Shown here piece after piece: positions 1 through 6,037 of a stretch of 7,191 nucleotides of DNA (position 1 is its first letter; the number at the start of each line of letters is the position of its first letter). The stretch is taken from assembly GCA_021163175.1 (NCBI GenBank), contig JAGGXG010000161.1, positions 1-7,191 of the forward strand. The letters are read 5' to 3'. Source of the stretch: Thermoplasmata archaeon. GTDB lineage: Archaea; Thermoplasmatota; E2; UBA202; JdFR-43. The notes beneath the pieces are model-generated. The model was not told where the DNA came from. It did no database searches and saw nothing but the letters and a program-made list of their open reading frames with translations. A program made the position numbers and the translations under genes.

Positions 1-1387
1 CTTCATCCATCTCAACATCCTCTATTTTCTCTTCCTCTCTTTTTTCATAAGCCTTATACAATGCATGCAGGGATGAAACAGCATCCTCGACTTCGCCAAA
101 AGCAGGTATCCTGTTTTTCTTCATTTCAGCAACGATTTTGCTTGTGCCCTCGCCTCCAAACAATGCATATAAGGCTGGTTTTTTGTCCCTATACTCCTTA
201 TGCACTTTAATGAGTGTATTCATCAGTGCTTCGAGCTCAGCATCACCACGCTCACAATATAAAGCGAGAATCGCATGAATGTTTTTATCCTCGAAAGCAC
301 GTTTCAAAGCAAGCTCATATTCTCGCGCCCCTGCCTGCCCCGTCAAATCTATAGGGTTTTTATAGGAGCCGAACTCTGGCATAACATCCTCGAAAGTCTT
401 TTTCAGCATCTCAATATCATCATACAACTTAAGCCCATATTTCTCGCATGCATCCGCAGCAACAACGCCAAGACCGCCGCCATTCGTTATTATTAGGACA
501 TTTTTTCCTTTTGGAGGGGGTGAAGAAGCGATTGTTGCAACCCAGTTGAAAGCATCTTCCAAGCTATATGCCCTTATTATGCCAGCCTGGCGGAATGCAG
601 CATCGAAAATTTCATCTGAGCCTGCAAGGGAGCCGGTGTGGCTTGCGACTGCTCTGGCTCCAGCTTTGCTGCGCCCTGCCTTCAGGGCAATTATTTTCTT
701 TTCTTCGGGCTTTTTCCTCACAATTTCCATGAATTCTCGCCCGTTTTCTAGGCCTTCAATATACATGAATATAACCTTTGTGAGCTCATCCTGGAATAAA
801 TATGAAAGGATTTCCACCTCGCTTAAGTCTGCTTTGTTCCCTATGGAAACAATTGATGACAATCCAAGGTTGTCTTCTGTAGCCTTTCCAATCATTGCGA
901 TTCCAAGAGCTCCAGATTGAGAGACAACGCCTATGTTTCCCTTCTTAATTTCAGCAGGACCAAATGTTGCATTTATCGGAGCCTTTGCGGAAAATATTCC
1001 AAAAACATTTGGGCCCAATATTCGAGCTCCATGTTTCCTTGCATTTTCAACGAGTTTGCTCTCTCCATCTATATTGCCAACTTCAGAAAAGCCAGAGGTT
1101 ATCACAATGATGTATTTCGATTTCATTGCAACTTTTTCTGCAAGCTCAACGGCAATTTTTGCAGGCACGACTATTATTGAAAGATCAACCTCTGGAATTT
1201 CATCTATGCTTTTATATACTGGCAGTCCTAAAATTTCTCCTCCTTTTGGATTTATTAGATACACTTTTCCTTTATAGCCTGAAGCAATTATGTTGCGGAC
1301 AACAATATTTCCTATTTTCCCTTCATGATGGCTTGCTCCAACAATTGCCACACTCTTTGGATTAAACAATGGTTCTAATGAATGCAC
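1..1387 (-). CDS. ADP-forming acyl-CoA synthetase, alpha region (3' end outside window)
   Basis: Likely converts acyl-CoA + ADP + Pi to acid + CoA + ATP (reversible), a cytosolic energy-conserving step in archaea. My reverse-strand translation gives 462 residues without a stop. It opens with a Rossmann CoA-binding domain (LFNPKSVAIVGAS, residues 7-19), followed by GPNVFGI (125-131), SQSGALG near 150 and a third domain with NGGGLGV near 300. His250 in ASHTGSLAG and Glu211 in YIEG are 39 residues apart, the same spacing as the phospho-His257/Glu218 pair known for the Pyrococcus enzyme, so the active site looks intact. The start is GTG at 1387; a TATA box is centred 26 bp upstream and the frame is closed at 1409-1411. 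The visible part ends in a charged stretch (KREEEKIEDVEMDE) typical of the boundary with the ATP-grasp beta domain. Whether beta is fused or separate cannot be seen. The acyl substrate is not determinable. The family assignment is firm. Confidence 0.93.
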   Translation of the reverse strand, partial: MHSLEPLFNPKSVAIVGASHHEGKIGNIVVRNIIASGYKGKVYLINPKGGEILGLPVYKSIDEIPEVDLSIIVVPAKIAVELAEKVAMKSKYIIVITSGFSEVGNIDGESKLVENARKHGARILGPNVFGIFSAKAPINATFGPAEIKKGNIGVVSQSGALGIAMIGKATEDNLGLSSIVSIGNKADLSEVEILSYLFQDELTKVIFMYIEGLENGREFMEIVRKKPEEKKIIALKAGRSKAGARAVASHTGSLAGSDEIFDAAFRQAGIIRAYSLEDAFNWVATIASSPPPKGKNVLIITNGGGLGVVAADACEKYGLKLYDDIEMLKKTFEDVMPEFGSYKNPIDLTGQAGAREYELALKRAFEDKNIHAILALYCERGDAELEALMNTLIKVHKEYRDKKPALYALFGGEGTSKIVAEMKKNRIPAFGEVEDAVSSLHALYKAYEKREEEKIEDVEMDE

Positions 1388-1406
1388 ATTTGAATATGTA
1401 AAGCAA

Positions 1407-1417
1407 GCTTATAAATC
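1407..1417 (-). promoter_or_regulatory. TATA box for the acyl-CoA synthetase gene
   Basis: On the minus strand this reads GATTTATAAGC. It is centred about 26 bp before the GTG at 1387, with no purine-rich Shine-Dalgarno site between, which fits a leaderless archaeal transcript. It overlaps the stop codon of the upstream GRAM-like gene, so the synthetase could be transcribed on its own or with that gene. Confidence 0.5.
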
Positions 1418-1681
1418 TTCTCGAATAAATTTTTTTATCAATTCCAAAACTTCTTTTGCATGGGGAACAAAAAATGAATATTCTTTTCCAGCCATGATTC
1501 TTATTCTCTTTATTATTTTCCCCGACATATCAACGTTTTTGATTTCATCCATTTTTATTTCAATATTTTTTGATAGGGCTTTGAAAGAAATTTTTTTATT
1601 TGTTATTGTTAACTTGCCAGCTATTTTTGCCATACCAATTTTCAAATTTGCTTTTCCCTCCCATAGAACAAATTCATCCAT
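1409..1681 (-). CDS. Small GRAM/PH-like domain protein
   Basis: This is a 90-residue protein when started at the ATG at 1681. The pattern FVLWEGKANL..GKLTITNKKISFKA..IEIKMDEIKNV..GKEYSFFV, ending in a terminal helix (AKEVLELIKKFI), is that of a single GRAM / bacterial PH-like fold: a beta barrel capped by a helix. Such domains bind lipids or proteins; no specific role can be given here. A TTG at 1735 would add 18 residues, but it would overlap the divergent nac start by 10 bp and has no promoter in front of it. The ATG at 1681 has an AT-rich TATA-like stretch (TTAAATATTA) about 20 bp upstream. The stop lies 21 bp before the acyl-CoA synthetase start on the same strand. The domain call rests on pattern recognition only. 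Confidence 0.65.
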   Translation of the reverse strand: MDEFVLWEGKANLKIGMAKIAGKLTITNKKISFKALSKNIEIKMDEIKNVDMSGKIIKRIRIMAGKEYSFFVPHAKEVLELIKKFIREDL

Positions 1682-1694
1682 ACTAAAAATGGAA

Positions 1695-1706
1695 TAATAT
1701 TTAATC
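1695..1706. promoter_or_regulatory. Divergent promoter between GRAM-like gene and nac
   Basis: The AT-rich core TAATATTTAATC lies between two divergent genes. Read on the plus strand it is centred about 26 bp before the nac ATG at 1726, with no Shine-Dalgarno site, as expected for a leaderless archaeal mRNA. Read on the minus strand it is a TATA-like TTAAATATTA about 20 bp before the ATG at 1681, so the fit is less good on that side. Confidence 0.45.
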
Positions 1707-1725
1707 TTCTTTTTGATATTGTTCC

Positions 1726-2046
1726 ATGCTTCCAATGGATGAAAGGCAAATGAAGAAACTGATGAAAAGGATGGGAATAAATGTTAGAGAGATAGAAGCT
1801 GAGAAAGTCATCATTGAAACAAAAGATAAGAAATATGTTTTTGTTAGCCCGAGTGTGAGCATAATGGAAATAAAAGGGCAGCAAACTTATCAGATTGTTG
1901 GAAAACCGGAAATTTTTACAAAAGTAAATGAAGAAGATGTAAAACTTGTTGCAGAAAAAACTGGAAAGAGTATAGAGGAAGCAAGGAAGGCGCTGGAGGA
2001 AGCAAACGGAGACATTGCGCAGGCAATCCTTAATCTAAGCTCTTAA
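1726..2046 (+). CDS. nac: Archaeal nascent polypeptide-associated complex protein (NAC)
   Basis: This 106-residue cytosolic chaperone binds ribosomes and nascent chains; in archaea it is a homodimer of an alpha-type subunit. A basic, Met/Lys-rich N-terminus (QMKKLMKRMGINV, residues 8-20) is the ribosome-contact region. A NAC beta-barrel domain follows (about 24-64), including VIIETKDKKYVFVSPSVSIM and GQQTYQIVG. It ends in a UBA domain (about 68-105, DVKLVAEKTGKSIEEARKALEE). The length and domain order are normal for archaeal NAC. The ATG at 1726 is chosen for the MLPM...MKKLMKRMGI family-like N-terminus and the TATA element 26 bp upstream; an ATG at 1735 is the alternative. Its 3' end overlaps the convergent acetyltransferase gene by 17 nt. 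Confidence 0.95.
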   Translation: MLPMDERQMKKLMKRMGINVREIEAEKVIIETKDKKYVFVSPSVSIMEIKGQQTYQIVGKPEIFTKVNEEDVKLVAEKTGKSIEEARKALEEANGDIAQAILNLSS

Positions 2047-2440
2047 ACATTAAAATTGCATCTTCGCCATCTATGTAATATCTTTTCAGCAATTCCTTTT
2101 CAACAAAGCCAAGATTTTTGTAAAATTTTATCGCTTCCTTGTTACTCATTCTAACCTGCAAAATTGCGTAATCATGCATGTTTTTTAGAATGGCATTCAT
2201 CAATGCTCTTCCTATGCCCAGCCTTCTGTAATCAGGATGAACAGCTATTGAAACAATCAGGTGGCGCTTTGCATCGCCAATAGCATAGCCAACAACCCTG
2301 TCATTCAATTCTCCAACATAAAAATTTTTGCCAATGTAGTTGTAAAACACTATAGAGGGATATGGATATTTGAAAGAGAGGGACTCTATTTTTATTATGC
2401 TTGGTATGTCATCCTGTGTGCATTTTCTTATTTTTATCAT
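2030..2440 (-). CDS. rimI: RimI/Ard1-type GNAT N-acetyltransferase
   Basis: This 136-residue cytosolic enzyme is expected to transfer acetyl from acetyl-CoA to protein N-termini. The N-terminal beta-strand/helix IKIRKCTQDDIPSIIKIE is typical of RimI/Ard1. The acetyl-CoA-binding motif A is intact at residues 69-80 (HPDYRRLGIGRAL, with R/Q-x-x-G-x-G as RRLGIG). LQVRMSNKEAIKFYKNLGF (94-112) is the family's C-terminal block. The ATG at 2440 is preferred over the adjacent TTG at 2443. A TATA element (TGTTAATATG) is centred 26 bp upstream, so the transcript is probably leaderless. The gene converges with and overlaps nac, and diverges from gcvH. Archaeal RimI-like enzymes are often the main broad-range N-terminal acetyltransferase, but the substrate range cannot be read here. 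Confidence 0.9.
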   Translation of the reverse strand: MIKIRKCTQDDIPSIIKIESLSFKYPYPSIVFYNYIGKNFYVGELNDRVVGYAIGDAKRHLIVSIAVHPDYRRLGIGRALMNAILKNMHDYAILQVRMSNKEAIKFYKNLGFVEKELLKRYYIDGEDAILMFKSLD

Positions 2441-2450
2441 CAATTCAAAA

Positions 2451-2470
2451 AAGTTAAATTCATATTAACA
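2451..2470. promoter_or_regulatory. Back-to-back TATA boxes of rimI and gcvH
   Basis: Two TATA-like elements form the imperfect palindrome GTTAA-N7-TTAAC (2453-2469). The left one (AAGTTAAATT, plus strand) is centred about 26 bp before the gcvH ATG at 2481. The right one (TGTTAATATG, minus strand) is centred about 26 bp before the rimI-like ATG at 2440. Neither gene has a Shine-Dalgarno site, which fits leaderless mRNAs. Confidence 0.5.
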
Positions 2471-2480
2471 TTTCCAAAAC

Positions 2481-2867
2481 ATGGAAATCAGAAAAGATTT
2501 GTTGTATAGCAAGACTCATGAATGGATTTTAAAAAAGAACGGGAGCATAAGAATAGGAATTACAGACTACGCTCAGGATAGCCTTACAGACATTGTATAT
2601 GTTGAGCTGCCTGAACTGAACAAATATTATAAGAAAGGGGATGTCATAGCAACTGTAGAGTCAGTGAAATCTGTTGGAGAAATATATGCTCCCTGCAGCG
2701 GGAAAATCATTGCCATAAATGAAAAGCTTGAAGATGAGCCTGGAATGATAAATGAATCACCTTACGATGAAGGATGGATTGCTGAAATGGAAGTCGAAAA
2801 TGAAGAGGAGCTGGAAGATTTAATGGATGCTGAACAATATGAGGAATTAATAAGTAAAGATTTATAA
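2481..2867 (+). CDS. gcvH: Glycine cleavage system H protein (lipoyl carrier)
   Basis: This 128-residue cytosolic carrier holds the aminomethyl group on a lipoyl-lysine and shuttles between the P, T and L proteins of glycine cleavage. The N-terminus LLYSKTHEW, then GITDYAQDSLTDIVYVELPE, are H-protein hallmarks. The lipoylation site is Lys63 in VESVKSVGEIYAP. The tail with DEPGMINESPYDEGWIAEME is canonical, and the length is normal. No gcvP, gcvT or lipoate-attachment gene is in the window, so a role as a free lipoyl carrier for another system cannot be excluded. It is the first gene of an apparent operon; the OPT transporter starts 27 bp after its stop. It appears to be leaderless. Confidence 0.96.
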   Translation: MEIRKDLLYSKTHEWILKKNGSIRIGITDYAQDSLTDIVYVELPELNKYYKKGDVIATVESVKSVGEIYAPCSGKIIAINEKLEDEPGMINESPYDEGWIAEMEVENEEELEDLMDAEQYEELISKDL

Positions 2868-2883
2868 AATAAAAAAAGATTAA

Positions 2884-2888
2884 GAGGG
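2884..2888 (+). promoter_or_regulatory. Shine-Dalgarno site of the OPT transporter
   Basis: GAGGG lies 6 nt before the ATG at 2895. Its presence here, and its absence before gcvH, rimI and nac, supports the transporter being translated from inside a polycistronic gcvH-OPT transcript rather than from its own leaderless mRNA. Confidence 0.65.
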
Positions 2889-2894
2889 ATTAAA

Positions 2895-4871
2895 ATGAGC
2901 AGGGAAAATTTCCAACCTCTTATACCGCCTGAAGAGACCGTTCCTGAATTAACATTGAAAGCTGTTTTAACGGGCGTCATACTCGCCCTGATAATGGGTC
3001 CAGCCAATGCCTATCTGGGCTTGTATGCTGGAATGACGGTCTCTGCTGCCGTGCCTGGCGCCATCCTTGCTGTTGCCCTGCTAAAGCCATTTAAACCAAC
3101 TGTGCTTGAAGTCACGCTCGGCATGATGGGCGCAGCCTCCGGCGAGGCTCTGGCAGCAGGCGTTATATTCACAATTCCATCGCTTGTCGTTGTGGGGGCG
3201 TGGCATCACATCCATTATGTTGAGACGACCCTGATTGCATTGATAGGTGGCATTTTGGGCGTGCTGTGGATGGTTTTACTCAGGAGAGCCCTGATTGTTA
3301 AAACAGATTTGCCTTTCCCAGAAGGAATAGCTGTTGCTGCCGTTATCAACACAGCCATTGGAGGGGAGGAGCGAGGAGAAGGAGGCGGAAGTTTATGGAT
3401 GCTCATTGGCGCTATGCTCGCTGCTGTAGTTAAGTTTTCTCAGGTATCATTGAATGTTTTTCGAGGCATAGTTCAGAAAGTTTATGCAGTTGGAAGTTAT
3501 GGAGTTTTAGGGAAAACAAATAAAGGATTCTTTTACGGCGGAACAGCAGCATCTCCAGCATTGCTTGGCGTCGGTTACATAATAGGGCCAAGAATAGCAT
3601 CATTTGTTTTTGCAGGTGGCTTACTTGGCTGGGTTATAATAACTCCTTTAATTTTACTTTCAACCGGATTGCCTCCCGGGGCGACGCCATTGCAGGGATT
3701 CATGGAAATATGGAGCGATTATGTCCGTTACCTCGGAGTTGGGGCCATGGTTGTGGGCGGCTTGTATACAATATGGGCATTGAGAAAGAATCTTGGAGAA
3801 GGGATAAGAGAGGCAATAATAGGTCTCAAAGGAGGAACAGTTGAAGAAAAGAAGAGGACAGATAAGGATTTGGATATCAAAAAAGTTTTCCTTGCCATCG
3901 GCTTCATGGTCATTCCAGTATTTTTGATATATGCCTGGCTCAGCAACATGTATGCGGTAAGCCTTTTCATGGCGATATTTCTCGTTATACTCACATTCAT
4001 CGCAAGTGCAATAGCAGGTTATATGGCTGGATTGCTTGGCTCCTCAAATAATCCTATATCTGGCGTTACTGTAGCAGTTCTGCTTATTGTTGCCCTGATA
4101 ATGCTAGCATTTGGCGTTAGAGGAACATCTGGAATGGTCATCGTTGTCGGAATGGCAGCTGTTGTATGCACAGGAGCCGCCATTTCTGGAGATGTTCTGC
4201 AATCTATGGCAGCTGGTCAGATGCTTGGAGCAACACCATGGAAGCAGCAGCTTGCTGAAATCATAGGTGTTAGTGCTGCTGCACCAGTTCTTGCAATCGT
4301 TATTCAGGCATTGGACAAAGCATATGGGATAGGAAGCGTTAATTTGCCTGCACCGCAGGCATTTTTAATGGGTGGCATAGTTAAAGGAGTCATAGGCGGG
4401 CAGATGGTATGGCCTTTCGTTATAGCAGGCGCATTTCTCGCCATAGTATTGATTTTAATGGATATTCCTGTTTTACCGGTTGCAATAGGAATTTATCTTC
4501 CATTTACATTGAGCGTTCCAATACTGGCTGGAGGAATAATAAGGGCGATTGTGGATAGAATACTCAAGAAAGAATCACCAGAGGAAGAGGAAGAAGAAGA
4601 GCTCAGTGATTGGGAGATGGCGATAAAAACAACTGGAATAAAGCCAAAGGAAAAGGCACATCGCGTTGGTTTGCTTTTCGCAGCAGGTTTGATTGCTGGC
4701 GAGGCTTTGATGGGTGTAATATCTGCTTTCCTTATCATAGGACACATCAATCTCAAAATAATGGAATCCGCCCCAGCCTGGCCAGGCATGTTGATATGGG
4801 GCTATATTGCTTTCCTGCTTGGATATGTCGTCATCAGAGAATTCAGAAAAGCTAAAGCAATGGCTGAGTAA
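2895..4871 (+). CDS. OPT family oligopeptide transporter
   Basis: This 658-residue polytopic membrane protein of the OPT superfamily is a cation-coupled importer of oligopeptides or, in some branches, metal chelates. Visible family blocks are NAYLGLYAGMTVSAAVPGA (38-56), GEALAAG (83-89), LPFPEG (139-144), SSNNPISG (383-390), SGDVLQ...GQMLGATPWKQQ (431-452) and MDIPVLPVAIGIYLP (522-536). I count roughly 14 or more hydrophobic segments between residues 20 and 650. A cytoplasmic-looking charged loop (KKRTDKDLDIKK, about 319-330) and an acidic loop (EEEEEEEL, 563-570) interrupt them. The length is usual for the prokaryotic OPT group. The start has a clear Shine-Dalgarno site. Its 3' end overlaps the PqqD-like gene by 47 nt. 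The substrate cannot be read from sequence. Confidence 0.95.
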   Translation: MSRENFQPLIPPEETVPELTLKAVLTGVILALIMGPANAYLGLYAGMTVSAAVPGAILAVALLKPFKPTVLEVTLGMMGAASGEALAAGVIFTIPSLVVVGAWHHIHYVETTLIALIGGILGVLWMVLLRRALIVKTDLPFPEGIAVAAVINTAIGGEERGEGGGSLWMLIGAMLAAVVKFSQVSLNVFRGIVQKVYAVGSYGVLGKTNKGFFYGGTAASPALLGVGYIIGPRIASFVFAGGLLGWVIITPLILLSTGLPPGATPLQGFMEIWSDYVRYLGVGAMVVGGLYTIWALRKNLGEGIREAIIGLKGGTVEEKKRTDKDLDIKKVFLAIGFMVIPVFLIYAWLSNMYAVSLFMAIFLVILTFIASAIAGYMAGLLGSSNNPISGVTVAVLLIVALIMLAFGVRGTSGMVIVVGMAAVVCTGAAISGDVLQSMAAGQMLGATPWKQQLAEIIGVSAAAPVLAIVIQALDKAYGIGSVNLPAPQAFLMGGIVKGVIGGQMVWPFVIAGAFLAIVLILMDIPVLPVAIGIYLPFTLSVPILAGGIIRAIVDRILKKESPEEEEEEELSDWEMAIKTTGIKPKEKAHRVGLLFAAGLIAGEALMGVISAFLIIGHINLKIMESAPAWPGMLIWGYIAFLLGYVVIREFRKAKAMAE

Positions 4872-5166
4872 AAAGCCAATACGCAATGCAGAATGGATAG
4901 AAGAAAACGGGCTCATAAAGCTTAAAGTAAGGAAGTTTAAAAGCAAGGCTGGCATCCTTATATGCAAGATCTTGAACAAGCCAAACTATTTTTTTGTTAA
5001 TTTTGATGAAATTGGCACTTTTGTATGGAAAAATTTCGATGGCAAAAATAGCATTGAAGACATATTAAATATGCTTGAGGAAAAATATGGTGAGGAAAAG
5101 ATGCTTGAACGCCTTTATTTCTTCATGAAAATGCTCGAAAGAGGAGGGTATGTGAGATATGAGTGA
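4825..5166 (+). CDS. PqqD-like small protein
   Basis: This is a 113-residue protein with the PqqD winged-helix pattern: KPIRNAEWIEENGLIKLKV (18-36), a basic stretch, FFVNFDEIGTFVWKNFDGKNSIEDI (56-80), EEKYGEE and a final helix-turn MKMLERGGYVRYE. PqqD and its relatives (RRE domains) bind leader peptides and hand them to radical SAM or other RiPP-modifying enzymes; stand-alone archaeal homologues are common and uncharacterised. The ATG at 4825 is the only in-frame ATG before the conserved block and overlaps the OPT gene by 47 nt. In-frame TTG codons slightly upstream (4807, 4819) are alternatives. Overlap with OPT argues for co-translation and a possible link to peptide transport. No radical SAM gene or convincing precursor peptide gene is present. 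Confidence 0.75.
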   Translation: MSSSENSEKLKQWLSKKPIRNAEWIEENGLIKLKVRKFKSKAGILICKILNKPNYFFVNFDEIGTFVWKNFDGKNSIEDILNMLEEKYGEEKMLERLYFFMKMLERGGYVRYE

Positions 5167-5187
5167 TATGAATGGCAAACCTTTTCT

Positions 5188-5239
5188 AAAGGCTTGCAAG
5201 AGAAGCGATGTGAAGCACTGCAGTGGTCATCACGCCTTT
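5188..5239. terminator. Hairpin terminator between pqqD-like and hepT
   Basis: An imperfect 52-nt inverted repeat has outer arms AAAGGC/GCCTTT, middle GCGATG/CATC-like arms and a perfect CACTGCAGTG centre (5216-5225). It is followed by a T-run (ACGCCTTTTTAATT). It lies 21 bp after the pqqD-like stop and 5 bp before the convergent hepT stop, so it may end transcripts from both sides. It could instead mark the far edge of the accessory island. Confidence 0.45.
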
Positions 5240-5244
5240 TTAAT

Positions 5245-5589
5245 TCATCCCTTCAACTCTTCCAATATTTTTTCAAATTTAGGTTTGAGAGGTGGAATTT
5301 CCTTTTCTATGACTTCCCATACAATTTCTAAATCAACGCCGTGATATTCATGAATCAGTTTATCTCTCATCGCAGCGATGTATTTCCACGGAATTTCTGG
5401 ATATTTTTCCCTGATTTCTGAAGGAATTTTCTTTACAGCTTCTCCCATTACTTCCAGACTTCTGATCACAGCATTTACAGTTTTTCTATCCTTTATAAAG
5501 TCTTCGAAATCCATACCCTCAACAAATTCTTCAATTTCCTGAATAGATGAAAGGATGTCCAGTATATAATCCTTGTATGTTCTTTTCAT
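5245..5589 (-). CDS. hepT: HepT-like ribonuclease toxin
   Basis: This 114-residue helical HEPN protein is the toxin of a type VII HepT/MntA module. The catalytic RX4HXY motif is intact as RDKLIHEY (Arg75, His80, Tyr82). It is preceded by VIRSLEVMGEAVKKIPSEIREKYPEIPW, a typical HEPN/DUF86 block. In the studied bacterial pair the antitoxin neutralises HepT by adding AMP units to the motif tyrosine, so Tyr82 is the expected target here. The start ATG overlaps the stop of mntA in an ATGA (5586-5589), so translation is coupled. The stop codon is 5 bp from the hairpin that ends the opposing operon. The active site shows no sign of decay. Confidence 0.93.
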   Translation of the reverse strand: MKRTYKDYILDILSSIQEIEEFVEGMDFEDFIKDRKTVNAVIRSLEVMGEAVKKIPSEIREKYPEIPWKYIAAMRDKLIHEYHGVDLEIVWEVIEKEIPPLKPKFEKILEELKG

Positions 5590-5882
5590 ATTGTTACAAC
5601 CTCTTCAAGAATATATTTTCCAATGTGTGGCTTAAGGGCTTTTTTAGATACAAGGTCTACTTTTTTCCCTATCAAATTACTCAGATATTCCTCCAATTCG
5701 AGAAATTTGAAGAATCCTATCGGTTTTTCGAATTCAACCAGTATATCAACATCACTATCCTCTTTCGCTTCTCCTCTTACAAAAGAGCCGAAGATACCTA
5801 TTTCTTTAACACCATACTTTTCTTTAAGCTCTTCCTTGTGTTTCTCGATAATTTCTTTTATCTCATCAAGTGATTTTTTCAT
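5586..5882 (-). CDS. mntA: MntA-like minimal nucleotidyltransferase antitoxin
   Basis: This 98-residue MNT protein pairs with HepT. The nucleotidyltransferase signature GSX10DXD is complete: GSFVRGEAKEDSDVD (residues 32-46), with Asp44 and Asp46 as metal ligands. A third acidic strand, KKVDLV (Asp76), follows. An N-terminal helix (SLDEIKEIIEKHKEELKEKYG) precedes the fold. Its expected role is AMPylation of HepT using ATP. I prefer the ATG at 5882 to the GTG at 5891, because that GTG is part of a strong Shine-Dalgarno sequence (AGGTGG) 5 nt upstream of the ATG. A TATA-like element lies about 37 bp upstream, so the pair probably has its own promoter. It lies in the same orientation as the zinc-ribbon gene, with the 89-nt palindrome between them. 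Confidence 0.93.
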   Translation of the reverse strand: MKKSLDEIKEIIEKHKEELKEKYGVKEIGIFGSFVRGEAKEDSDVDILVEFEKPIGFFKFLELEEYLSNLIGKKVDLVSKKALKPHIGKYILEEVVTI

Positions 5883-5887
5883 TTTTG

Positions 5888-5927
5888 CCACCTATTATTT
5901 TATTTCATTCTCGGTTTTAAATCTTTT
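5888..5927 (-). promoter_or_regulatory. Promoter and Shine-Dalgarno site of mntA-hepT
   Basis: On the minus strand GAAAAGATTTAAAACC (5912-5927) is a BRE/TATA-like element. About 25 bp downstream of it comes AGGTGG (5888-5893), then 5 nt to the ATG at 5882. Both sites lie inside the island unit, so the toxin-antitoxin pair does not depend on an outside promoter. Confidence 0.45.
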
Positions 5928-5948
5928 CAAAGCAGCGGCAAGCACTCC

Positions 5949-6037
5949 GGATAACGTTTTGCGAAGATACGAAATCCAGCCTTATGGCTGGATTTGGGCA
6001 GAGCTAAGCGTAGCCGTATGTCCGCAATCCATTAGGC
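5949..6037 (-). repeat. 89-nt imperfect palindrome, attC-like
   Basis: On the minus strand the element starts with GCCTAAT (6037-6031) five nt after the zinc-ribbon stop codon and ends with GTTATCC (5955-5949). The arms pair with single mismatches: TTGCG/CGCAA (5959-5963 with 6023-6027), then ATACG/CGTAT (5967-5971 with 6015-6019). Inside are a perfect 10-bp hairpin AAATCCAGCC-TTAT-GGCTGGATTT (5972-5995) and a 4-bp hairpin GCTA-AGCG-TAGC (6003-6014), giving a three-way-junction shape. Length, position after a stop codon, and ends resembling RYYYAAC and GTTRRRY suit an integron attC site. However, the left end departs from the consensus by one base and the right end by two. Alternatives are a MITE-like element or a structured RNA. 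Confidence 0.6.

Noticed and set aside
275..1365. Several + strand open frames of 70-120 codons
   Set aside because: They are antisense to the acyl-CoA synthetase frame, which runs unbroken from 1387 to the window edge with clear family motifs.
1642..1884. Minus-strand 80-codon frame across the start of nac
   Set aside because: It is antisense to the NAC domain and in another frame of the GRAM-like gene; no recognisable protein features.
2762..3007. Minus-strand Ser/Ile-rich frame, and similar ones at 3215-3406, 3728-4000 and 4493-4979
   Set aside because: Shadows of gcvH and the OPT gene; composition is what the antisense of acidic and membrane segments gives.
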